The notes below the pieces were generated by a model, which saw only the letters and a program-made list of their open reading frames with translations, was not told where the DNA came from and made no database searches. From Microbispora sp. ZYX-F-249 (lineage in GTDB: Bacteria > Actinomycetota > Actinomycetes > Streptosporangiales > Streptosporangiaceae), in assembly GCF_039649665.1 (NCBI RefSeq), contig NZ_JBDJAW010000018.1:89926-153925 (forward strand): a stretch of DNA of 64,000 nt, given 5' to 3'. The translations under genes and the position numbers were made by a program. How positions within the stretch are numbered: position 1 is the first letter of the stretch; each line of letters opens with the position of its first letter. Positions 37,028-47,219 of the stretch are shown in pieces.

Positions 37028-37191
37028 GCAGTGCCCCCAGGGTGCGGTGATATTTCGCCATCGTAGGGGTGGGGGCCTTGACGAGGTAGGACGGCCGCTG
37101 TTGCCTGGGGAAACAGGATTGGCCGCTCCGGCCGGCCGGCGGGAGCGGAAACGGGGACATGTCCCCCGGATGCCCCTGAGAGGCGGTGCCG

Positions 37192-37620
37192 ATGCTCATC
37201 GGGACGATCTTGCAGAGTAAGGGAACAGGCGTGGCGACCGTTCCTCCGCACGCCACGGTGTCCGAGCTTCTCGCCCGGCTGGCCGAGCTGAACATCGGCG
37301 CGGTCGTGGTCTCGGAGGACGGCCTGTCCATCGCGGGCATCGTGTCGGAACGCGACGTCGTGCGGCGGCTCAACGAGCACGGCGGCGCGCTGCTCGCCAT
37401 GCCCGTCTCGTCGATCATGACCGCGGAGGTGCGCACCTGCGGCCCGGACGCCAACGTCGAGGACCTGCGCCGCACCATGACCAACCACCGCATCAGGCAC
37501 GTGCCGGTGGTCCGCGACGGCAAACTGGCCGGCATCGTCAGCATCGGCGACGTCGTCAAGACCTCCATCCAGGAGCTGGAGAGCGAGAAGGAAGCCCTGG
37601 TCGGCTACATCAACGGCTGA
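37192..37620 (+). CDS. Two-CBS-domain protein
   Basis: A 142-residue protein made of two CBS motifs: ATVSELLARLAELNIGAVVV with GIVSERDVVRRL in the first, and ANVEDLRRTMTNHRIRHVPV with GIVSIGDVVK in the second. Such small stand-alone pairs bind adenine nucleotides as energy or redox sensors; the SERDVVRRL form resembles the hypoxic response protein-like group in actinobacteria. ATG at 37192 follows GAGGCGG; GTG at 37186 is an alternative. No partner is obvious. Confidence 0.88.
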   Translation: MLIGTILQSKGTGVATVPPHATVSELLARLAELNIGAVVVSEDGLSIAGIVSERDVVRRLNEHGGALLAMPVSSIMTAEVRTCGPDANVEDLRRTMTNHRIRHVPVVRDGKLAGIVSIGDVVKTSIQELESEKEALVGYING

Positions 37621-37717
37621 GGAGGGCGCCGGCGTGGGGCGCGGTCACCGCCTCGCCCCGCGCCCCTGTTCCCCACGCCTCGCGCTCCACGGCGAGCGGC
37701 GATTTAGACTCGCTGGC

Positions 37718-37972
37718 GTGAAGCTGAAGCTGGACCTCCACGACATCTACAACAAGGGCAGCGAGATCGACAAGGCGCTGCACGGCATCATCCAGGAGGC
37801 CGTACGCAAGAAGGCGACCCAGGTGGAGATCATCCCGGGCAAGGGGTCCGGCCAGCTCAAGAAGAAGGTGCTGCGCTTCCTCGAGCAGAAGGAGATCAAG
37901 GCGCTCTACCACCGGATCGACAAGGACGCCAAGAACCACGGCCGCCTGTTCGTCTACTTCCAGTGGAAGTAA
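37718..37972 (+). CDS. Small stand-alone Smr domain protein
   Basis: An 84-residue Smr domain, the nuclease or nucleic-acid-binding module also found at the MutS2 C-terminus. Its two signatures are LKLDLHDIYNKG (the LDLH motif) and QVEIIPGKGSGQLKKKVLRF. Proteins of this size in actinobacteria consist of the domain alone. A TAGACT hexamer at 37705-37710 ends seven bases before GTG 37718, which fits a leaderless transcript starting at the GTG. The longer open frame upstream lacks a ribosome site. Confidence 0.85.
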   Translation: MKLKLDLHDIYNKGSEIDKALHGIIQEAVRKKATQVEIIPGKGSGQLKKKVLRFLEQKEIKALYHRIDKDAKNHGRLFVYFQWK

Positions 37973-38376
37973 GGGCACCCTGCGTCTACCAGGATAAACG
38001 TCATATGGATCTTCCCGAGGGCACAACCAGGGCACTCGGCCCGGTTCGCTCTTGGATGAAGAACGCGTCCACGGCCCTGCGCGCCCGGTCGGCTGCGTTC
38101 GGCATGAGGTGGTGTACGTCCGGAGCGTGAAGCCGGGGCCGGGCGGCCGAGGTACTCGGCGACCGTGCGCCTCAATTCCGTTCTGCTTCCGCCCGAGGCC
38201 GTAGAACGCCGGAAGTCAGGAAACACGCCGGCGTGCCCGTCACATGCCCGCATCGCACGACCGCCCTCGTCGAGGCCATCCTCCTCCTGCAACTCATCGA
38301 AGAGGGCCGTTACTCAGGATCGAAACAGCTCGGTCGTCTGGTGGGATCCGGAGAGTCATGTCGCTACGATCACGGA
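37973..38376. other. 404-base region without recognised gene
   Basis: No open frame here has family-like sequence, a good start signal or a domain I recognise on either strand. TACGAT at 38365-38370 is a likely -10 element for the following gene, six bases before its ATG. I see no tRNA or convincing hairpin. Confidence 0.5.
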
Positions 38377-39366
38377 ATGCCGGGTCCGACAGTGGGCATG
38401 CGCATCGCTGGGGCGAACCTGCTCGGGGCTGTCCTGGGCGCCGCCGTTTCGCTCATCCTCGACATGGCGGCCGATGCGGGCCAGCGGGAGTGCCGAGGCT
38501 CACCGAGCTTGTGCATCGGCACCGGTCCGGTCGTCGGCCTCGCCGTGGGGGCGGCCCTCGTCGTCCTCGGATGCCTGGTCGGGTTCGCGGTTCTGGGGAT
38601 CCGGCCGCTGATCGTGTCTGTGCCCTCGGGATTCGCGCTTCTCCTCTTCACCACCTGGGCCTACCTGTCATCGGTGCCCGGCGGACGGCTCCACCCCCTG
38701 TTCGCGTACGCGGCCTGCACGGCGCTTTTCCTCGGGCTGCTGGCGCTGATTGTCACCCCAGGTCTTCGCGTCGTCGGTGTTGTCGTCCTGGCCGGCGCGG
38801 TGGTGGCCGTCCTGCTGTCCGGCAGAGCCATCCACGTGGCGGTGCAGCAGAACGACGAGGAACGCGCGCTGGCGCGGCTCCGGGTGCCGCTCCTGGCGCC
38901 GGACATCGCCGGCTACCGGCTCGACAGTGCGTACCCGGCCGGCGATTCGCTGGTTCTTAACCTGAAGAACCCGGATAAGCGGCACTGGGGCGCGCCCGGG
39001 GCGATAGAGCTCCTCATCAGCCCCGTTCCTCCGGGATTCGCCCCTCCCACTACGTGCCTGGCGGTGCAGCCAGGACCCGCCATCAATGGCAACGACGGCG
39101 ACGCCGCCTGCCAGAAAGCCGGTCCGAACCGGTGGAAGCGCTCAGACGACGACGCGATCCAGCTCATCGAGCGTCGCGGAGACGTCCTCGTGGTCGTCGG
39201 CGCTTGGGCGGAGGCGATGAGCCTCACCGACCTGGGCGAAGTGATCGACTCGCTGCGCCCCACGACACCGGCCATGCTGCGGGCGGCGGTGCGGGCCTCA
39301 CGTCAGTCCTCATTCGCCGCGATCCAGGCGAGCGTGACGCCCTTCGGCCTCGGCCCCTGGCGGTAG
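38377..39366 (+). CDS. Multi-pass membrane protein with extracytoplasmic C-terminal domain, unknown function
   Basis: A 329-residue protein. Five hydrophobic segments occupy the first 155 residues (for example LLGAVLGAAVSLIL and VGLAVGAALVVLGCLVGFAV), and the remaining 170 residues are soluble, with two Cys (PPTTCLAVQPG and GDAACQK) that could form an extracellular disulfide. I do not recognise a family. ATG at 38377 lies six bases after TACGAT, suggesting a leaderless message; ATG at 38398 is an alternative. Slightly lower GC and codon bias than neighbours, but not strikingly so. Confidence 0.7.
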   Translation: MPGPTVGMRIAGANLLGAVLGAAVSLILDMAADAGQRECRGSPSLCIGTGPVVGLAVGAALVVLGCLVGFAVLGIRPLIVSVPSGFALLLFTTWAYLSSVPGGRLHPLFAYAACTALFLGLLALIVTPGLRVVGVVVLAGAVVAVLLSGRAIHVAVQQNDEERALARLRVPLLAPDIAGYRLDSAYPAGDSLVLNLKNPDKRHWGAPGAIELLISPVPPGFAPPTTCLAVQPGPAINGNDGDAACQKAGPNRWKRSDDDAIQLIERRGDVLVVVGAWAEAMSLTDLGEVIDSLRPTTPAMLRAAVRASRQSSFAAIQASVTPFGLGPWR

Positions 39367-39525
39367 ATCTCTGGGCTGATGGTGCGACAGCCGCACGGCG
39401 CTTGCCCTCGGGATCCGCCAGGGCACATGACGACATGCCGTCGAGGGCCGCAGCCATCGCCTCGCCGCCCGGTAACGGTCCCGGGTGAGGCGGGCGTGGG
39501 CTCACCGCCCGGCGGACGTGGGGCA

Positions 39526-39536
39526 TGAAAGTTTCA
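39526..39536. promoter_or_regulatory. TGAAAGTTTCA palindrome
   Basis: Perfect palindrome TGAAAGTTTCA around a single central base, 245 bases before the GH54 start. It resembles the GAAAnTTTC operators recognised by LacI-family regulators (BxlR/CebR-like) in front of xylan-utilisation genes in streptomycetes; that assignment is from general knowledge. Confidence 0.5.
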
Positions 39537-39677
39537 CGCCATCTCGTCGCGACGGGGTGAACGCGTCACGGCAAGAGCCCAGACGGTGCGCCGACGGCAC
39601 CCCGGGTGTCCGAGAGATGTGGTCCACGTGCTTGACGCCGGGACCTTCGTTGAATTGACTCCGCACTACCGGAACCG

Positions 39678-39691
39678 TCGAATCGATTCGA
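39678..39691. promoter_or_regulatory. TCGAATCGATTCGA palindrome
   Basis: Perfect 14-base palindrome with a central CG, 90 bases before the GH54 start. A central CG with AT-rich half-sites is typical of LacI-family operators. Confidence 0.5.
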
Positions 39692-39702
39692 ACCGCTAAT
39701 CG

Positions 39703-39718
39703 ATGTTAACGCTAACAT
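39703..39718. promoter_or_regulatory. ATGTTAACGCTAACAT operator-like palindrome
   Basis: Arms ATGTTA and TAACAT around ACGC, with inner symmetry GTTAnCGnTAAC. This is the form of LacI-family operators linked to arabinose or arabinoxylan genes in actinobacteria. It lies 63 bases before the arabinofuranosidase start, where repressor binding would block transcription. Confidence 0.6.
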
Positions 39719-39766
39719 TACTTGGTGGGGCCTGTCGTATCGGTGCCGTCCGATCATGATTCCTGA

Positions 39767-41236
<1,470 letters not shown>

Positions 41237-41529
41237 TTCCCGCGAGACGCCACGCGCGGATGTCCGGACACCTGGGGTGGGGCTATGGCTCCCCGCAACG
41301 GGCCTCTGCCCGCGAGGCGCGAGACAGTCGTATGGCGCGACCGGGGCCCGGCCCGGTCCGCGGGTGAAGACAGGGCTGGGGTGACCGGTATGGCCACCCC
41401 GGCGCCAAGTGGCGGGAATGCCGGTGAGCCGGTCGACGGCGGCGCGGAGGGGGGCGAAGTTCGATTCGAGACCCGCGGACACGATGAACCGGCGCCGCCC
41501 CGGCCCGGCTCATCGCGCGGGGACGCTCC

Positions 41530-42009
41530 TCAGAGCCAGAAGGTGTCGTGGCGGAGGTAGAACTCCGCCTTCTCCTCTTCGCTCATGCTCGCGAGCGTGA
41601 GCAGTCCCTCGAAGTACCCCTCGCGCGGCGCGCCGGGCGCGAAGTGCAGCAGCATCGACGCCGGCTCTCCCGACTCGTTGCGGAACGCGTGCACGCCGCC
41701 CTCCGGGACGTGTACGAAGTCGCCGGGTCCGGTGTCGATCCAGCGCCGCCCGTCGTAGATCCGCACCGTGCCGGAGAGGATGTAGAACGATTCGGAGATC
41801 GACCGGTGGAAGTGCGCCGCAGGTCCGCTCGGCTCCGGTCCCATGTCCCAGCGGTAGAGCCCGAACTGCCCGTTGGTCGTCGCGCCCGTCGCCAGGTAGT
41901 GCACCGTGGTGCCGCTCGGGTAATCCAGCTCGGGCGTCGCGTCCGGGCGCCGGTACGACGCCGACGGCTCGCCGGCTTCACCGTGGTAGGACGGCGGCGG
42001 GTATGTCAA
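41530..42009 (-). CDS. Cupin-domain protein
   Basis: A 159-residue cupin. Motif 1 is complete (GPAAHFHRSISESFYILSG: two His and Glu) and motif 2 is present (GDFVHVPEGGVHAFRNES), so a metal-binding site is likely, unlike in the two MarR-linked cupins. The start is TTG at 42009 after GAGAGGAAG. Long acidic C-terminal helix (MSEEEKAEFYLRHDTFWL) is typical of quercetinase-like stand-alone cupins. Downstream neighbour on the same strand is a lipoprotein gene 85 bases away; no pathway is evident. Confidence 0.83.
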   Translation of the reverse strand: MTYPPPSYHGEAGEPSASYRRPDATPELDYPSGTTVHYLATGATTNGQFGLYRWDMGPEPSGPAAHFHRSISESFYILSGTVRIYDGRRWIDTGPGDFVHVPEGGVHAFRNESGEPASMLLHFAPGAPREGYFEGLLTLASMSEEEKAEFYLRHDTFWL

Positions 42010-42093
42010 CGGTCTTCCTCTCCTTCGGGCGGGCGGGCCCTGTCGTTCGGCGGCGGACGGACGAGCGGCGCTCTGTGGCCGACGCGGTGAAGG

Positions 42094-42675
42094 CTAATCG
42101 GCGTCGTCGCCAGGTGCGAGAAGTTCCTCGTACGTCTTTTCGCAGCGCTCGGCGGGCGTGTGGGGTGCGCACAGCAGCACCCGGAGGTTGAAGTCGACCG
42201 TGTGCCGACGGCCCGCCGACGTGTAGGTGATGCGGACGCCCTCGGCTCCTGCGCTGTCGTCGCGGGTCTTCCCGTACTGCAGGGCGAGTTCCGTGTGGAG
42301 GTCGCTCTCCTCGCAGACGGTGGTGACGGCGGGACCGCGTGCGGGGAAGCCCAGCTCGGTCAGCGGCTTGTCGGCGTTGCCGAGCATGGCGCCGGTATGC
42401 GGCCGGGACGAGAACGCCTGAACCACGATGTCGTTGTACGGCCTGATCGGCTCGACCCTGATGATGGTCGCGGAACCGGGCCGGTCCAGGCACATGTCCC
42501 AGCCGCCCAGGGAGTACGGCCTGTGGGCGACGGTGTCGTCAAGCACGACGACCCCGACGGGCCCGTCCGTGTCGGAGCCTCCGCCGACGACCAGGCGCGG
42601 GTCGAAGGCTCCGCAGCCGGAGGCCAGGGCAGGTGCCAGGACGAGCGGCAGGACCAGGCGGGTGAGCACGCGCAT
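42094..42675 (-). CDS. Putative lipoprotein, unknown function
   Basis: A 193-residue protein with a signal peptide ending in lipobox ALASGC (Cys at about residue 21). The mature part contains four further cysteines (MCLDRPG, TVCEESD, VLLCAP, ERCEKTY), which probably form two disulfides outside the membrane. No family recognised. It shares the strand and close spacing with the following 356-residue gene (58 bases), suggesting one transcript. Confidence 0.65.
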   Translation of the reverse strand: MRVLTRLVLPLVLAPALASGCGAFDPRLVVGGGSDTDGPVGVVVLDDTVAHRPYSLGGWDMCLDRPGSATIIRVEPIRPYNDIVVQAFSSRPHTGAMLGNADKPLTELGFPARGPAVTTVCEESDLHTELALQYGKTRDDSAGAEGVRITYTSAGRRHTVDFNLRVLLCAPHTPAERCEKTYEELLAPGDDAD

Positions 42676-42733
42676 GAAGGAACCCGATACCCCCGCGGCG
42701 CCGCGCTAGACGGCCCCGGCCCGCGGGGGAGGG

Positions 42734-43804
42734 TCACGAGACGGGGGCCAGCCGGGACGACCACATGCGGGTCTCCTCCTCGGACAGCACGCGGTCGAGG
42801 GTGATCGACGGCCGCATCATCGGGTAGGTGCGGCCGATGTTCCACGTCCGCCGGAACGACGGCCTGTCGAGGACCACCACACGATGCCCGTCGAGGAGCG
42901 GGATCTCGGCGGGGTGGCCGGCGTTGCGGATCAGCTCGCCCGTCGCGTCGCGCACGTCGAACCGATCCACGATCGGCCCGGCCTCGGGTCGGAGCGGCCC
43001 GTCCGTGGCGGCCTCGACCCAGGAGGGATGGGGGATGGTCACCGGCACGTGCTCGCTCAGGACGTGCGCCAGCAGCGTGGAGAGCTGGAAGTTGTCCCCG
43101 ATCCCGCCGATGGTCATCGCGTACGCGCGGGCGGCGGGCCGGTGCACGACGATCAGCGGCTCGTCGTCGAGCACGGCCAGGAGTCTCGGCAGGCACCACA
43201 GGTCGGGGCGGTCGTCCTCCACGGCGGCGACCGCCGCGGTGAGACGCGGACGCCGGGAGAACTCCGCGCGGATGGCCGCCGACCGCTGGAGCAGGGTGGT
43301 CGCGGCGGTGCTCCAGTCGTCGGCGATCGACCAGCCGACGGCCAGGTCGAGGGCACGAGGGGAAGGCAGGCGGCGGCCGAGCCCGAGCCGTCCGAGGAGG
43401 CCGAAGGGGCCGGAGAGCACGCGCGCCGCGCCGAGGAGCACGTGGTCCTCCGGACCGGGCTCCGGGAGGCGCCGGTCGGTGACCGCGCGCCAGGCCCGGG
43501 CGAACTCGGCGCTCCGCTCCAGCGCGTCGCACACTCCCGCGACCACGGGGTCGATCAGCGGGGCGGGATCGGCCCCGTTCTCGACCATCGCGCCGCCCAT
43601 GACGGCCAGTCGCGCGCCGAGCCCGGGACTCAGCCGGCCGAACAGGTCGCACAGGCGGACGAGGACGGCGTCCGCGGTGGCCGGGTCGCAGTCCTCGGTG
43701 CCCTGCCACAGCTCCTGTAGGGTCGCCAGGAAAGCGGGAGGGTCCTGGGCCTCCGCGGCGCGGTGGAGGTCGTCGCACTGTCGGTCGATCACCCGGTCGA
43801 GCAC
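42734..43804 (-). CDS. Hypothetical protein, 356 residues
   Basis: A soluble, mostly helical N-terminal half (acidic, rich in Ala/Leu) and a mixed C-terminal half. Distinctive segments are AMTIGGIGDNFQLSTLLAHV and VPVTIPHPSWVEAATDG, followed by GHRVVVLDRPSFRRTWNIGR. I do not recognise a family or a catalytic motif. Coding is supported by consistent frame, codon use and an upstream GTG start at 43804. It ends 58 bases from the lipoprotein gene on the same strand. Confidence 0.65.
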   Translation of the reverse strand: MLDRVIDRQCDDLHRAAEAQDPPAFLATLQELWQGTEDCDPATADAVLVRLCDLFGRLSPGLGARLAVMGGAMVENGADPAPLIDPVVAGVCDALERSAEFARAWRAVTDRRLPEPGPEDHVLLGAARVLSGPFGLLGRLGLGRRLPSPRALDLAVGWSIADDWSTAATTLLQRSAAIRAEFSRRPRLTAAVAAVEDDRPDLWCLPRLLAVLDDEPLIVVHRPAARAYAMTIGGIGDNFQLSTLLAHVLSEHVPVTIPHPSWVEAATDGPLRPEAGPIVDRFDVRDATGELIRNAGHPAEIPLLDGHRVVVLDRPSFRRTWNIGRTYPMMRPSITLDRVLSEEETRMWSSRLAPVS

Positions 43805-43830
43805 CGCATGATGCTACGACAAGGGGACGA

Positions 43831-44283
43831 TCATCGCTCGGCGAGCGCGGGGGAGAGCGGCTCCTCCGGCGAAGGCAGAGGCGCAGGCGCGCGCGACGAC
43901 GACGGCGGTGCTACAAGGGTGTCCGGTGCGACGGGGGCGCCCGACATGACGGCGGGAGCGCGGTCCCGGCGACCGGCGCGGCCCGCGAGACGGCCCGCGA
44001 GACGGCAGGCGAGACAGTCGCCGTGGCCCTTCATCGGGTCCCTCGTCCGCCAGTCCCACTGCTCCGGAGGCCGGGGGCCGCTGGGCTTGCCCCAGCCCGC
44101 AACGTGCAGCGCCCAGGTGACCAGGCCGCCCAGGGCGATCACGCCGATGCCGAGCCAGACGCCGAGGGGCGAGGCGGCGCACACCCCCGCCCCCGTCGTC
44201 GCGCAGCCGCACAGCACGACGACGCAGCCGGTCCAGCCCGCGACCGTGTGCCCCAGATCGACGTCGTCGTGGATCGCACTCAT
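43831..44283 (-). CDS. Two-helix membrane protein resembling the HGxxPAAT family
   Basis: A 150-residue protein. Residues 10-65 hold two hydrophobic segments (WTGCVVVLCGCATTGAGVCA and VWLGIGVIALGGLVTWALHV) after the polar start DVDLGHTVAGWT, then the signature AGWGKPSGPRPPEQWDWRTR and GDCLACRLAGR. This layout matches small actinobacterial membrane proteins annotated as HGxxPAAT family, usually near trp genes in Streptomyces; here there are no trp genes. Function unknown. The Pro/Ser-rich tail (about residues 110-150) is variable in the family. Confidence 0.7.
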   Translation of the reverse strand: MSAIHDDVDLGHTVAGWTGCVVVLCGCATTGAGVCAASPLGVWLGIGVIALGGLVTWALHVAGWGKPSGPRPPEQWDWRTRDPMKGHGDCLACRLAGRLAGRAGRRDRAPAVMSGAPVAPDTLVAPPSSSRAPAPLPSPEEPLSPALAER

Positions 44284-44326
44284 GATTCTCCTTGACTGCG
44301 AGATGCTTATCTCACGAACTAAACAT

Positions 44327-44339
44327 CTTAGATACTAAG
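44327..44339. promoter_or_regulatory. CTTAGATACTAAG palindrome before marR
   Basis: Perfect 5-base arms CTTAG and CTAAG around ATA, eleven bases before the marR ATG and overlapping its ribosome binding site. The surrounding 60 bases are unusually AT-rich for this genome. A likely autoregulatory MarR operator that could also control the divergent membrane protein gene. Confidence 0.55.
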
Positions 44340-44349
44340 GAGATTGGGG

Positions 44350-44865
44350 ATGGACGGCAAGCCGCGTCCGGAGGCGACGCCCGAGCAGGCCCTGGCCGGC
44401 ATGGATCAGCTGATCGCACTCAGCCTGGTCGGGCAGCACGACATCGCCCGGCGGCTCGGACTGAACGTCACCGATGTCACCTGCCTGGGCTTCATCCTGG
44501 CGGCGGGGGACGACCCGATCAGCGCGGGCGCGCTCGCCGAGCAGGCCGGCCTGACCACGGGCGCGGTGACCGGGGTGCTGAACCGCCTCGAACGGGCCGG
44601 GTACGCGCACCGGCAACCCGACCCCGCCGACCGCCGCCGCGTGCGCGTCGTCGCCGACGAGGCCGCGGTCACCACCGCGGCGGCCGTCTACGAGCCGTTC
44701 TACCGGCGGTTGAACGACCTGTTCGCCGACTACACGCCCGCGGAGGTCGCCGTGCTGTCCGACTGGTTCACCCGCGCCGGCGACCTCATGCGGGCCTACT
44801 TGGAGGAGATCCGCCACGACCAGCTCGCCGCCATGCCCCGCGCCCGGCGCACGCGGAGCCGTTGA
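44350..44865 (+). CDS. MarR family transcriptional regulator (third copy)
   Basis: A 171-residue MarR-type regulator. Winged helix: ISAGALAEQAGLTTGAVTGV, continuing LNRLERAGYAHRQPDPADRR. AAGGAGA at 44337 supports ATG 44350; the TTG six bases upstream is less likely. Divergent from the membrane protein gene at 43831. Beyond its stop, 44866-45052 contains no gene. Confidence 0.9.
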   Translation: MDGKPRPEATPEQALAGMDQLIALSLVGQHDIARRLGLNVTDVTCLGFILAAGDDPISAGALAEQAGLTTGAVTGVLNRLERAGYAHRQPDPADRRRVRVVADEAAVTTAAAVYEPFYRRLNDLFADYTPAEVAVLSDWFTRAGDLMRAYLEEIRHDQLAAMPRARRTRSR

Positions 44866-45052
44866 ACCGGGCCCTCGCGCGCGGTCTCAGGAGACGCGCC
44901 CGACCATGCCGTTCACCGTGTCCACCGCGGACGTCCATGCGGGTGCCGTCGCGGCGGCCGCGGGCCGCCCTCGGCCGCCGCGGCGGCCCGCCGGCCACGA
45001 GTCGTGGGCTCCTGCTCGGGCGTCTCCGGCCGGGAGCCCGAAGCAGGCGGGC

Positions 45053-45463
45053 TCAGAGCTTGCGGACCTGCCACGCCTCCTCCGCCGCCGCCAGCACACC
45101 GTCCAGCGAGGCCCCGCCGCCCGCCGCGACGACCGCGGAGATGGCGCCCTCCACGAACGGCACGTCGGCGACCACGACGTCACCCGGGGACTCCAGCAGC
45201 CGGGCGGTGAGCACCGAGCTGCCGAGGTCGGGGATCAGCACGACGCCGTCCCCCCGGTCCACCTCCTCGATGGCGGCGGTCACCCGGTCGGGACTGGTGC
45301 CGAGGCCGCCGTCCTCGGTGCCGCCCGCCGCCGCCAGCGGCACCTGCGCGCCGCCGATCTGCCTGGCCAGCGCGGCCACCTCCTCGGCGAGGCCGCTGCT
45401 GTGTGAGATGAGTACGATGCCGACCATTCGCCGTCCCCGAGACGTGTTCGCCACCTCCGTCAT
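45053..45463 (-). CDS. dhaM: Dihydroxyacetone kinase phosphotransferase subunit DhaM
   Basis: PTS-type EIIA-mannose-like subunit that rephosphorylates DhaL-bound ADP using HPr phosphate. The active His is in VGIVLISHSSGLAEEVA near residue 21 of the longer form. At 136 residues it is the short, single-domain form without fused HPr or EI domains. ATG 45463 overlaps the dhaL stop (ATGA), supporting coupling; the family-like start MVGIVL at 45427 is the alternative. Last gene of the dhaK-dhaL-dhaM operon. Confidence 0.93.
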   Translation of the reverse strand: MTEVANTSRGRRMVGIVLISHSSGLAEEVAALARQIGGAQVPLAAAGGTEDGGLGTSPDRVTAAIEEVDRGDGVVLIPDLGSSVLTARLLESPGDVVVADVPFVEGAISAVVAAGGGASLDGVLAAAEEAWQVRKL

Positions 45464-46086
45464 CGGGAGGCGGCGGCCCTGAGGGCGCCGAACAGGAGAG
45501 CCGTCGAGGCCGCGCCCGGGTCCTCGTGCCCGATGCTGCGCGGCCCCAGATAGCTGGCCCGCCCCTTGCGCGCCTGCAACGGAATCGTCGCCTCGGCCCC
45601 CTGCTCGGCCGCGGCGGCCGTCGCCTCCAGGGCCTCCTCCGCCTTCAGCCCGTCCCGTACGGCCTGAGCCAGTGCCCTGGCGGCCGGGGCGAGGGCGTCG
45701 ACCATGGTCTTGTCGCCCTCGGCGGCGGCTCCGAGGCGCCGGACGCCGGACAGGGCCGCGTCCAGCGCGGTGCTCAGCTCGGCCGGCGAGACCTCGGCGG
45801 CCTCGCCGAACGCCTTGCCCATCTCCCGGAAGGCGGTGCCGTACAGAGGGCCGGAGGCCCCGCCGACCTTGCGGATGAGCGTGGAGCCGACGAGGACGAG
45901 GAGCGCGCCCGGGGTGTGCGGGGAGGCGCCGGCCAGCGCCTCCCGCACGGCGGTGAATCCGCGGTCGAGGTTGGCGCCGTGGTCGGCGTCGCCGATCGCG
46001 GCGTCCAGCTGGGTGAGGTGGTCGCGCCGCGCCCGCACGGCGGCGGCGATCTCGTCGATCCAGGCGGCGAAGAAGTCGGTGTTCAC
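45460..46086 (-). CDS. dhaL: Dihydroxyacetone kinase ADP-binding subunit DhaL
   Basis: Nucleotide subunit of the PTS-dependent dihydroxyacetone kinase; it keeps ADP permanently bound and passes phosphate from DhaM to dihydroxyacetone on DhaK. The Mg-ADP site DAAIGDADHGANLDRG, the cap segment GGASGPLYGTAFREMG and the late GRASYLGPRSIGHEDPGA are diagnostic. 208 residues is normal. The start lies 28 bases after the dhaK stop. Confidence 0.95.
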   Translation of the reverse strand: MNTDFFAAWIDEIAAAVRARRDHLTQLDAAIGDADHGANLDRGFTAVREALAGASPHTPGALLVLVGSTLIRKVGGASGPLYGTAFREMGKAFGEAAEVSPAELSTALDAALSGVRRLGAAAEGDKTMVDALAPAARALAQAVRDGLKAEEALEATAAAAEQGAEATIPLQARKGRASYLGPRSIGHEDPGAASTALLFGALRAAASR

Positions 46087-46114
46087 GAGTGGACTCCAGA
46101 CGTTCGGATGGCGG

Positions 46115-47107
46115 TCAGCGGCCCCAGCGCAGCGCCGGCGTCTCCACGGGCGCGTCCCAGAGCCGGGTGAGCTCGCCGGTCAGCGAACACGTCGTCACCG
46201 AGAAGCCCTGCATGTCGAGGCTGGTCACGTAGTTGCCGACGAGGCTGCGCGCGGCCGTCGCGCCCTTCTCCCGCAGGTACGCCTCCACCTCGGCGAAGAC
46301 GATGTACAGCTCGATGAGCGGGGTCCCGCCCATGCCGTTGACCATGACGAGCGTCTCCCCGGACAGCGGGAGGTCGGCGTGGATCGCGTCCATGGCCGTA
46401 CGGACGATCTCGCGGGCCTCGCCCATCGGGGCCCGGGCGCGGCCGGGCTCGCCGTGGATGCCGATGCCGAGCTCGATCTCCGCGTCGCTCAGCTCGAAGG
46501 TGGGCTTGCCCGCGGCCGGGACCGTGCAGGCGCTCAGCGCCACCCCGAAGGAGCGGCTGCGCTCGTTGACCTCCCGGGCGGCCCGCGCCACCTCGGCGAG
46601 GGGCGCACCGGTCTCGGCCAGCGCTCCGGCGATCTTCTCCACGAACAGCGTGGCCCCGGTGCCCCGGCGGCCGGCCGTGAACAGCGAGTCCTGCACGGCC
46701 ACGTCGTCGTCGACGAGCACGGTCGCCACCTCGACGCCCTCGTCGCCGCCGAGTTCGGCGGCCATCTCGAAGTTCAGCACGTCTCCGGTGTAGTTCTTCA
46801 CGATGTGCAGCACGCCGGCGCCGCCGTCGACGCCCTTGGTGGCCTCGATGATCTGGTCGGGCACGGGGGAGGTGAAGACCTCTCCGGGGCAGGCGGCGTC
46901 GAGCATGCCGTACCCGACGAACCCGCCGTGCAGCGGTTCGTGGCCCGAACCCCCGCCGGAGACCAGGCCGACCTTGCCCGGGGTGGGGGCGCCCGCGCGG
47001 AAGACGATCCTGTTCTCGAGGTCCACGCGGAGTGCGGGGTGCGCCGCGGCGATGCCGCGCAGCGCGTCGGTGACGATGGAGTCGGCGCCGTTGATGAGCT
47101 TCTTCAC
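46115..47107 (-). CDS. dhaK: Dihydroxyacetone kinase substrate subunit DhaK
   Basis: Binds dihydroxyacetone covalently through a His as hemiaminal and presents it for phosphorylation. Conserved segments: VSGGGSGHEPLHGGFVGYGM near the N-terminus, VLHIVKNYTGDVLNFEMA, and the covalent His in LGIGIHGEPGR. 330 residues is typical. First gene of the operon; links glycerol or dihydroxyacetone catabolism to the PTS. No regulator (DhaS/DhaR) or glycerol dehydrogenase is nearby. Confidence 0.96.
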   Translation of the reverse strand: MKKLINGADSIVTDALRGIAAAHPALRVDLENRIVFRAGAPTPGKVGLVSGGGSGHEPLHGGFVGYGMLDAACPGEVFTSPVPDQIIEATKGVDGGAGVLHIVKNYTGDVLNFEMAAELGGDEGVEVATVLVDDDVAVQDSLFTAGRRGTGATLFVEKIAGALAETGAPLAEVARAAREVNERSRSFGVALSACTVPAAGKPTFELSDAEIELGIGIHGEPGRARAPMGEAREIVRTAMDAIHADLPLSGETLVMVNGMGGTPLIELYIVFAEVEAYLREKGATAARSLVGNYVTSLDMQGFSVTTCSLTGELTRLWDAPVETPALRWGR

Positions 47108-47219
47108 GATGCGGTCCCTACTGCCGTTGTCGTGCTCTCCAGCTTGCCCTTTCCTCGCGAAGCCGCAAGCGCCGCGCGGGCGGGTGCCCGGGCTTGGGAC
47201 GGATCGCGCCGGGCCCGGC

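Noticed and set aside
37973..38376. Possible tRNA or small gene in the gap after the Smr gene
   Set aside because: No cloverleaf arms could be paired and no frame has family-like sequence.
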